This document shows positions 55,573 to 64,000 of a DNA stretch of 64,000 nucleotides, piece after piece. The translations under genes and the position numbers were made by a program. The notes under the pieces are model-generated. The model was not told the DNA's origin and ran no database searches. It worked only from the letters and a program-made list of their open reading frames with translations. Every line of letters begins with the position of its first letter. The stretch's first letter is position 1. Source of the DNA: Saccharina japonica (lineage: Eukaryota > Sar > Phaeophyceae > Laminariales > Laminariaceae); the NCBI GenBank assembly GCA_008828725.1, contig MEHQ01003724.1:248001-312000 (forward strand), in the 5' to 3' direction.

Positions 55573-58500
55573 ATGTCGGTGCAGCTCCTTGGCAAGCGCG
55601 AGCTGAAAAGACTTGCCTCAGTCGCGAACGATGGTGCTGGCACAGGGTGAGTGGACACTGGACACGAGGGCGACGTCGGCGTATAACCCGCACGCCACAG
55701 CCACGTAATGCTGATGGCCGCTGGGCTAACGCCGCGGTTGAGTAGAGCATGCGACAGTTTAGCATTGTATGTGTGGTGGGCATAAGAGTGAGACGAGGAT
55801 GCAATGCCGAACGACGATGGTATTGTTGTGAGAGCGATGGTGTTGTGCTGCTGTGTGCCCATACGTAAACAGAGTACTCTTACGTAGACTACTCCTGTGT
55901 AGCCCTAGAGAACGTTTTCCGGAGGCGAGAGTTTGGCATTGACTTTAAAAACTAAAAACACACTCAAATAACTTACCTGTCACGATGCACGATGATGTAC
56001 TACGACTACTACCATACGTACAGCATAGATGTCAGGAGACAGGACTTTCAACCCTTGACAGACAGCAGATTTTGCCTTGACACGCCGTGACTGACACCAA
56101 ACTACTAGGTTTTAGTGTGGAATACTTCGGCCCTACACCCTTGACAGCCCATGTTCTGCCTTGCTTGACATGTCTCCCGACATCTTTGACTACTATTAAT
56201 ACTGTATCGTAGGGACGTATTGTCAACCCAGGAGCATCGACCGGGGTGTGAGGACTTGACAAAAACGGCATCGGTGGTGTGTCTGTGAGCTCGTGCATGT
56301 AGACTAGCCCAGCAGTATTTCCTTCTACAGTGTTGTTACATCAGTAAACGAAAGCAGGCTTTGCACTGCCTGTTGCATCCAGGTTAGTTTTGCAGGGTTT
56401 TTAGGGTTGGTTCCCCACAAAACCGTCTCGAGCACCCAAACACTGTTGTTTGCAGCTTAGTAGTCGTACAATAGCAGTGTTTACGACTCGGCCAGGGTTC
56501 GACAAAATGGCTGATGGCCCACGCTACGAGTAACTGGTTAGGGTTAGGGTTATATTGTGTTTTAGAATCACGCACGTACAGTATTTTAATCAATTTTGTC
56601 GAAGCTGGGCCAAGGCCTATACGGTCGTCATAAAACTTCGCCCCTTCTATACCAGCACCACAGCTACTGCCCTGCACTGCACGGCTGTTGTGCAGACCGC
56701 AGTAGGTCTAGACCGCTGTCGATAAAGCCAATCGTAGAGTGTTTTAGAGTGTAATCGTATTGAGGGTCTTACCCACCCCCCATCCCCGGGTTTCTGGGCG
56801 ACTTTAGTCGTCGTCCCTAGACATTTTTTTCGGCGCAGTTAGTTATGCCGCTCTTTCGACGCGCCGCAGAGCTTCGGCTGGTTCGCGCCTTAGCAGAGAG
56901 CGACTGCTTCAGCCTGGTGTTTCATCTACAGCAGCTTGTGTCTCTCCAGAGTGGCCGTCCGCACCTTCTTTCTCGACGGGTCTATACTTGGAATTTGGTC
57001 GCAATTCGGACCGCAACATGAGACCAAAAACAATAAAATCGCAAGTTTGCACTTCACTTGCGGGCAGCTACAGATTGAATCGACCTCCTTATGGCGTGCG
57101 TGAAGCGTCGGGTGCACTGGGCAGCCTTTTTCATACTGCGTTGGAGTACGCACGATGCTGAACTCGTTTTGAGAACGGAGACGTTGGGTCCATCGCATCA
57201 ACGTGGTAGCCGAAACCATCGTTTAAGCAAGCTTTGATTGCTGTGTATCATGGTGAATTAGAACGGGCGAAGCTAGCTATTATCAACGACCGTGGTTAGT
57301 TCGAACACAGTGCCGCAAGCCGGGAGGCTGTTTGAGATGTTTCACCCGTGAAGCGTATGGAGGCAGCGGACATTCGGTTCATACAGCGAGCCGGCAGCAG
57401 AAAACGCGCTCCAAATACTGGAGTAAACGAATGCGCACGTACAGATCTCGACTAGGTGTCTTCATGGTATTGCACCGTTAAGCTTGGGGACTGCTGTTTC
57501 GTATGCACACCACGCGCAGGCAACGTATTGTTTGTCCTTCACATGAACAGGAATCGCTGCGTTCGATACTCAAACGACACCACTGACTCTCTCTCTGTAT
57601 CTGGTGTACTGCTGATATGATTTTCCACATATCGGGGTTCAAACGTAGCCCTCGTGGCTCATATCACCCGCGTCTGTCGTTTCGGCATCAAAGCTCCATT
57701 CACACATAAAAAAATTGAGACATTGGAACAAATGTACGTGTTGCACGTCTAATTTTGTTTGCATCCACGGTGTTGTTGCCGTCTGCATGGCTCCCTTTTG
57801 CCCCGCAGATACAATGGCTTTGCCAAGGGCATGATGGCTAAAATGGGATGGGAAGAGGGCCAAGGTCTCGGCAAGGACAAGCAGGGTAGGGCCACGTACG
57901 TGCAGGTGAAAAAGAAGGACGACAACTCGGGCTTGGGGAAGGAAAAGGCGCAGCAAAATAACGTCAACGATCAGTGGTACTTCGACGCTTTCGACTCGGC
58001 CTTGGCTAACATGGGGGGCAAGAAGAAGAAAAAGAAAGACAAGAAGAACAAGAAGAAGGCCGGGTGAGTCACCCATGAATCGAGCTTGCCACAACCTTGA
58101 TGGCGCTACGTGCTGTAGATGCGACTCATGCTGGAGGCCATGTGAAACGAATATGCATGATTCCTTTTGAGTATTGCGCATCTATCGTGATATTGGGGCC
58201 CAGCGAATCGAGGCTTATTACGTATTCCAGTTAGCTGCGCAATCCGTGGCGGATAATCTCACGTGTCCGCAGCGTTGTCTGATGGCAGTTAGTACCACAC
58301 GAATGAGAGTACTACATAAATTGTACATCAAATTTCACCAATTTTCACCGCCGCTGTCGAGTGCGGCAGTTTCCCTTTTCACGCCTGTGGTGAACGACTG
58401 ACCGACCTTCCGTCGCGGCCGGGATATCGCTTAAAAGTACAAATATCGCATGAAAATGCTGAAATCTGACCGCAACACTCGTTCTCCCATCGCCCTTTTC

Positions 58501-59219
58501 TCGGCTGCTACTGCTGCTGCTTGCGACGAAGCAGGTCGGACAAGTCCTCGGATGGAGATGACAGCATGTACGACAAGATGTTTAAAGCCACGGGGGGCGC
58601 GCGCATGGGCATGCGAGCAAGGGCCTCCCAGAACGGCAAGCTCGCGCGCACCGAGGGCGGCCAAGATGGCGCCGGCGGTGACTATGGCACTAAGGTTGCC
58701 GTAAAGGACGAGCCGAAGGATGCGAGAAGAAGCCCTTTCGAGACCAAACGCGAGGCTCTCGAAGGACCGGCAAGCCGCAAGCGAAGAAGAGCAGCCGAGG
58801 CGGGCGCGGGTGAAGAGGGAGGGGAGGAATCGTCAGCTGTCGCAGCCGCGGAAGGGGTGAAAGTGAATAAAGAGAAAATTTTACCGGTGGAAGTGAAAAA
58901 GGAGAAAAAATCGGTGGTGGAAGTGAAAAAAGAGAAGAAGTCGGGGGACAAGAAGGTCCCCGGGGAGGGGGAGGAGGGTAGGGGCGAGGGAGGAGCGGAA
59001 GTGGAACCCGCCTCGAAAGCGGAGCGGAGACGACAGAGGTCGGAAGCGAAAAAGGCCAAGCGAGCAAACAAGGCGGCGAAGGAAGAGGGTTCGGTTGACA
59101 GCGCCGCGGACAGCGATTCTGAAACGCAGGCACCAGTACCAGCGCGAGGGGAAGGGGAAGGGGAGGGGGGAGAGAAAGCGCGAAAGAAGAAGAAGAAGCG
59201 ATCTGTGAAGGAAACGTAG
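55573..59219 (+). CDS. GPATCH4: G-patch domain protein, GPATCH4-like, 3 exons
   Basis: Exons 55573-55646, 57809-58063 and 58535-59219 join in phase 2 both times at GTGAGT donors; total 1,014 bp, 337 residues plus TAG. Exon 1 gives MSVQLLGKRELKRLASVAND. Exon 2 holds the G-patch: YNGFAKGMMAKMGWEEGQGL with the following GKDKQG, then NDQWYFDAFDSALANMG, matching the WxxxxF segment after the G-patch in GPATCH4, then a lysine-rich run. Exon 3 starts with SDKSSDGDDSMYDKMFKATG and RASQNGKLARTE, like the GPATCH4 motif ending AKLARLE. It ends in a long Lys/Glu-rich tail with KKEKKS repeats. G-patch proteins activate DEAH-box RNA helicases; GPATCH4 is nucleolar in animals. The first exon is inferred from phase, donor quality and continuity. 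Confidence 0.85.
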
Positions 59220-60874
59220 TATGTGCTACATATATAGGTGCACTCGTACGCGCTTCGTAACGGATGGCAGTCAGAGAGTAACGTGCTGTCTTTGGGACGA
59301 ATTTTGTTAATTAAGTGTTTTGTTTCGTTTACTCCCGACGAGTCGAAGCGTTTCGGTAATGGAACGAGCCATTTGCTATGCTGTCGAATTGTTGGAGATC
59401 GTGTCTAAAAATCGATGGTGGTCATCTATTTGAAAATGTCAGCAGAAAAATGCGGATCTCGAGCTTTCGGTCGATCTTTGGGAAAAAGAGCTATCTCGAT
59501 TCTCGCGAAGTCCAACCCATTTTCATATCATTGTGCCGGCATTGAGGAAAGCGCAATGAGTCCGTAAATCTGTATAGATTCCAATCCACTTTCCGAGATG
59601 TTTTGTCCCACAATGATGTGTGACGGGAACTTGTTTTCGCCTGCTTGGGGTCTGTTTTCTGGTGTGTAGCTCTATGAATATGTGCACGCTGGTGTGAGAC
59701 AATCTAGTCATGTGTTTATGACATTTTTTGGCCGGGGAGACTAATCGAAGAATTGCGATCTTCGATCTCGATTTCTAATCGAGGATCGGGGAAAGTTTAC
59801 CGCAATCTCGATCTCCGGAAGGCCAGGAAAAATCGCGATTCAAAAGGGGCTACGTATTCGATGTCGATCTCCATCATCAGTGATCTGCCATCCATCACGT
59901 TTTTCTGGGGTATGCCTTGGTACATACATTAATGCGTCATGACCCAGCAGGGATCAACGGCAAGGTAGAACATCTGGGGAAATTGTAATCCTCGATGCTG
60001 AAGGTTGTCAGGTGAAAGTGTTGAAGGTGGCTCGCTGTGCTCGCATGTATGGTACCCACGCACGACGTGTTCTGGCACAAAAACACGCCTCCCTTGTGAA
60101 CTCCAACCTGCTGATAGTGTATTGAACTCTACATCCCACGAAGGTACTCTTATCCAACTCTAGTATGACTTGTTGGGTGCTGCGGCACGCACACACAAGT
60201 GGGTAAACGAACAAGATATAGTTGTGCTTCAAGCAGCACACAAAAAGTTGTTGTGTATCTGACACGCACGATCAATAACAGTTTCGGCTGCCTTTAGTAT
60301 TCAGCGTGTCAGGAAACAGTCTCTCTGTACCACTCGCAATAGATTCAAGCAAGAATGGTTTGAAGCATCTCGGTTGTGCGTACGACCTCGATATGTGCGA
60401 TGGCAACACGTGATGGTGGCTGGTGAACAAGAGATACCAGCTCGTCATTGCTCTTGCTGTGAATTGATTCCAAGCCGCCCCTTTCTTCAGTACGGTCTGA
60501 GGTCCCTTCTCACGATTTAGTTCGAGTATGCTTGCAAAAAGCACGGCTATCACGTAATCCTGAAAACAACAAGCAAGGCACTTGATTCGATGCCTGCCTC
60601 TCCGTGGAAAAGGCGTTGCGCCATGCATGTCTTAACACTTTATGTATCAACCGCTTCGCCTTGATAAGTGCCAAACGCTGTTAAATTTTACAGCATCCAG
60701 CTATCTCCCTGGCAGCTGGTCTCTCTTCTGGACAGCACGCGATGGCAACCGACCGACCACCAACTAATTTAGTTCCAAAATCTGGAGCTTGGTCTGGTCA
60801 AGGACAAATACAGAAGAGCATGATAGCTAATTATAGCAGAAGGAGCCATAGTGAGCGCCAACCAAGCGCGCTGA
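59220..60874. other. Convergent intergenic region between GPATCH4 and the LYR gene
   Basis: No gene recognised. The 3' ends of both flanking genes fall here. GATCGAAG/CTTCGATC and TCTCGATT words cluster at 59690-59830. A minus-strand acceptor-like site (TTTTCAG before 60559) precedes a short open stretch, DYVIAVLFASILELN, which I could not attach to any gene. Confidence 0.5.
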
Positions 60875-63800
60875 TCACCGTGCCGTGCCCCCCTCCCCGT
60901 GCTGCCTAAGGTCTGACAAGGCGTGCGTCTTCACGGCGTCCATACGCTTCTTCAACTGCGGGTCATTGCTGTAAGTACGAGAACATCAACGGCACAAACA
61001 GTTCGCGCACGACGGAGTATGTGGGGCGAGGCGATGACAAATAGTTCCGTTAGAGGGCAAGACGTTGGGTTCATGTTCGCGCACCCCAAAAACAACGCAA
61101 AGGCGGCACCTTTAGGGATGGACAAAGAAGGATCGTCAAGCTGCGGCAAACCGCACCACTTGATGCGGAAATTCATGTTTCCGTCGGACAGTCAGGAGGC
61201 TATGAGTCGGGGCGAATGGGGAAAGTAAACGTTGTCAGCGGTGGAGGCACGGCTGCACTGCCGCAAGAGGAAACACGAAAAATGTTCAAACGATTGCCCC
61301 ATGCTACCAAGTGACGAACAAGAAAGGGTAAACGGGCAGCATACTCTACGAAGCCACGGGGAAATCAGGTTATCTCACCTGCCCGATTCGTGGACCAAGT
61401 AGTTCGAGAGCCCTCGTATTGCGCTTTGCGGTACGAACAACAGGCAAACCCATAACATAATGCAACACACAAGGAAAGGGCATGGTCGTGGGATACAAGG
61501 GGGAGAAGAGAAGCACACAAACGACGAGCATTGGCATTGGTTAAAACTCTAACTCTGTACCACTTGGTCTGGGAGGCACTGTAAAGGCTAAAAACAGGAG
61601 CTGCGACCAGGGACGGCTGCAACAAGAAATAACGGGAGAGGGGAGCGGAGGGAGGACCAAACAAAGTATACCTTCTCATCCAACATTCAACTGTCGTACA
61701 GGTGGCACCGTATCGATACACCTCCGGTCTCCACCAAGTCTCGCGACGCCGTACAAGTACTCGTCTTCTGTTGAACTCGTACTACACCCATGGTTTGCTA
61801 ATTTGCTTTTTATTGGTGTCATAGCTGGTGCAAGTACATGCCTGTTGCATTTAGGGACATTACGGCAAGCAGAATTTTACACGGTGGGGGTACGGTAATA
61901 CGTATTCCGAGGGGAGCGCCCATACTTCGACTCAACAGCTATGACACTTTCCCTCCCAGGCTTAATAGCGCGAAGTACGGGCCAGGTTTCGCGTAGGATC
62001 AAGCATGGCTAGACCCGAACGACGACGGCAAAACAACGAGTGAGCGAAAGAGGGATATATTGTCTCACATTCCAAGAATATTTTGGTACAGTATCGTCGT
62101 CAGTAGTTACAGTAGTTGTCCGCGGGACACTGTTACGTAACTGACGATAACAGCAAATAGTCTTGGAATAAGGACGACCCTCGTCGTACAAAAATATGCA
62201 CATTTCGAGTATATTCCCAACTTTGGAGAGTGGTGGGGCCTACGCGGGGTGATGTCAATGCGACGGGTGGGTCGGGAACCTGGAACCCATATCGTCTCCC
62301 CGTGTTTGAAAAAGCCTTATTGTATTATTGGACAACCCAGAACAACTTTTCAAACATTTACAAGAAGGGAGTTAGGCTTTCGGGCGTTCCACCATTCAAA
62401 CGCGCTGTACAGCAACAGTTGATGTGTAGACTCCGCACTTGTTTATCTAGCCATGTCACCCCTTGGGCACCCACCCCTACACGGAGTCATTCTCATCTTC
62501 AGAGGACGGTGTGCGTTTGGTTTTAGTTTTTTCCTTTCCGCTAGAAGCCGAGTTGCGTTCCTCCCGGATGCGGCCACGACTACAACTCAGTCGTATGACC
62601 CTGCTCGCTGACGCAGTGGGATGCGTACATACTTGTTCGGCACGGCTGCCTGACGGAGTATGCCCCTGGGCGCGTTTGCTCGAGGATGCTCCAAATCGCC
62701 ACGGAGTGGAGCATAACGTGCCCAAGGACGTACTCCGCCAGGCAACCGTGCCGAGCGAGTATGCACACACCCGACGTGCCTGAGCAAGCAGGGCCATACG
62801 ACTGAGCCTTGTTACGCCCGCATCCAGGAGGAACACGGCCCCGCGTCGACAATGTTTTCGTCCAGTGTTACGCTGGTATGCGCTTATTTTCTAAACCAAA
62901 CACGAGTTGCAACTCGTTCTCAGTGCCTTGATCAGAGTCCACAGTTTCAGGGGCCGAGAACGCCGAAATAACGTGCTCTAGAGAAACGCCGACTGGACAA
63001 GAATCGCACCCACTAGACCTATTGAAATTATGAACATGATGCGTCCAGTGCAGTACCAGGTACCTGATTTAACAGCACTCACTTCTTGATTTCTTTAGAG
63101 CCACTACCTGGTACGTACAATCAATACGTACTGCTGTGTATCAATAACTCCCGCCTGTATCTGTCGCTCTATCATGGTACCAGGGCTTCGCACGGGTACG
63201 TCTTGTCACGCGTATTGTTAAGCCTTTGTCTCACTTTCCCTTGAGCTGTTCTATCTTGGCAGGATCAGTCTCGCCCACATTCTTCTTGAACTCCGTTCTC
63301 AAGATCAGGCGGAGCTGTTGGCCTTTGGGGCTCTTTGAGGCGGACATGCATTGCAATCAACGTGCGATCGAGGAGAGGTGGCGGCAACATATCAGCTATA
63401 CACAGCATGCCAGCTATACTCGTAAGCAATGCGAGGCTCCTTGGCACACTAGTACCAGGTACAATACGGCTGTAGAGCGATACGTTGTCGGTGACTCCGT
63501 TCAACATAAGAGTACAGGTAGACCTCTGCCGAGATGGAAATATACGACAAAGCACAAGCAAGGTCTACGTACTACTGCTGCTTACACAAATTATGCGTTG
63601 GAAGCCAAGAGCTTCTACAGCTGTATGTAACACGACCGGAGGGGGGTGAAAAGGGGGGTGAAATCGGCTACAGGCTACAGGTGTGTATCTGTGTGTTCTC
63701 TCTACTGCTGTACATACGAGTAGGTACGTACCAGGTATATGATACGAGAGGCAGAGAGAGGCTTGCGCATGGTACCCCAAATACTGCTACGTCGTACGAG

Positions 63801-64000
63801 TACGCGTACGTCGTACCTGGTACCTGGTACCTTGTGCCAGGTACCAGGGTATCATGCAACGACAAGGGACAAGACTACTGTACCTCTGCTACACTCTCGT
63901 ACAACTCTACAATGACCAACACGTTACAATCTCGAACCTTTGATGCGATGTGGTCGACCAGTCGAAGACAGTCCCGGTAGAGCTGAGAGTCCAGGTAGGT
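60875..64000 (-). CDS. LYR-motif (complex 1 LYR) protein, 3' part, cut by window edge
   Basis: Three exon segments: 64000 (or beyond)-63938, 63332-63235 and 60968-60875 (TGA). Exon joins are phase 0 and phase 2. The segments read LYRDCLRLVDHIASK, then SPKGQQLRLILRTEFKKN and VGETDPAKIEQLKG, then NNDPQLKKRMDAVKTHALSD and a short tail ending GGTAR. This is the LYR fold: the LYR signature in helix 1, an R-x-EF basic helix, and the ETDPxKIxxL start of the last helix. Members are small proteins, mostly mitochondrial, that act with acyl carrier protein in Fe-S cluster delivery or in assembly of respiratory complexes. Which subfamily this is cannot be said. The first visible donor (AAG/GTTCGA at 63938) is weak, and the N-terminus lies outside the window. 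Confidence 0.75.
62586..62816. repeat. 231 bp imperfect inverted repeat (long hairpin)
   Basis: CTCAGTCGTATGACCCTGCT at 62586 pairs with the minus-strand CTCAGTCGTATGGCCCTGCT from 62816. The arms continue for about 100 bp each with scattered mismatches (for example GTTCGGCACGGCTGCCTGAC against GCTCGGCACGGTTGCCTGGC). It lies in the LYR gene's last intron. Confidence 0.85.

Noticed and set aside
62477..62836. 119-codon minus-strand open frame with an SSEDENDSV end
   Set aside because: The end looks coding-like, but the frame is generated by the 231 bp hairpin and no acceptor in the right phase connects it to the LYR gene, which has a better terminal exon at 60968-60875.

Overview
This is nuclear DNA of a eukaryote, and most likely of a photosynthetic stramenopile (ochrophyte alga). 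The strongest sign is a split gene joining an N-terminal bZIP to a C-terminal LOV photoreceptor domain. That order is the aureochrome architecture, known only from ochrophytes. The genes have many GT-AG introns of 0.1 to 8.4 kb, coding exons are GC-rich against AT-richer introns, and transposon remnants are dense. No long open frame is a complete gene; every gene here was assembled from exons by matching splice sites, phases and protein motifs. Layout: 1-10.2 kb has no recognised gene and holds a 2.7 kb hAT-like element with nested repeats. At 10.26-17.26 kb (+) is a four-exon homologue of MRNIP, a DNA-damage factor. At 20.44-32.80 kb (-) is the aureochrome, whose leucine zipper is cut by an 8.4 kb intron. 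From 32.8 to 38.9 kb lie two MITE-like elements and the first copy of a 2,147 bp duplication. At 38.97-55.26 kb (-) is a complete 12-exon ER glucosidase I (GH63/MOGS, 899 codons plus stop). Its last intron contains the second, almost identical copy of the duplication. At 55.57-59.22 kb (+), head to head with glucosidase I across about 310 bp, is a three-exon G-patch protein like GPATCH4. At 60.88 kb to the window edge (-) is the 3' part of a small LYR-motif (complex 1 LYR) gene. The five genes belong to unrelated pathways: DNA repair, blue-light signalling, N-glycan trimming, nucleolar RNA work and mitochondrial assembly. There is no operon or cluster; the only regulatory link suggested is the shared MOGS/GPATCH4 promoter interval. 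Repeats include a tRNA-derived SINE of about 330 bp, a tandem tRNA-like array, two related retroposon-like families with a conserved Cys-rich frame, several MITE families with visible terminal inverted repeats, minisatellites and large hairpins. The most unusual pattern is the palindrome CTATTAATAG, found seven times exactly. In four alignable repeat copies it sits where sibling copies have CTAG, TAG or a close variant, as if six bases (TTAATA) had been inserted. All exon models are hand-built from sequence and have not been tested by RNA data or database search.
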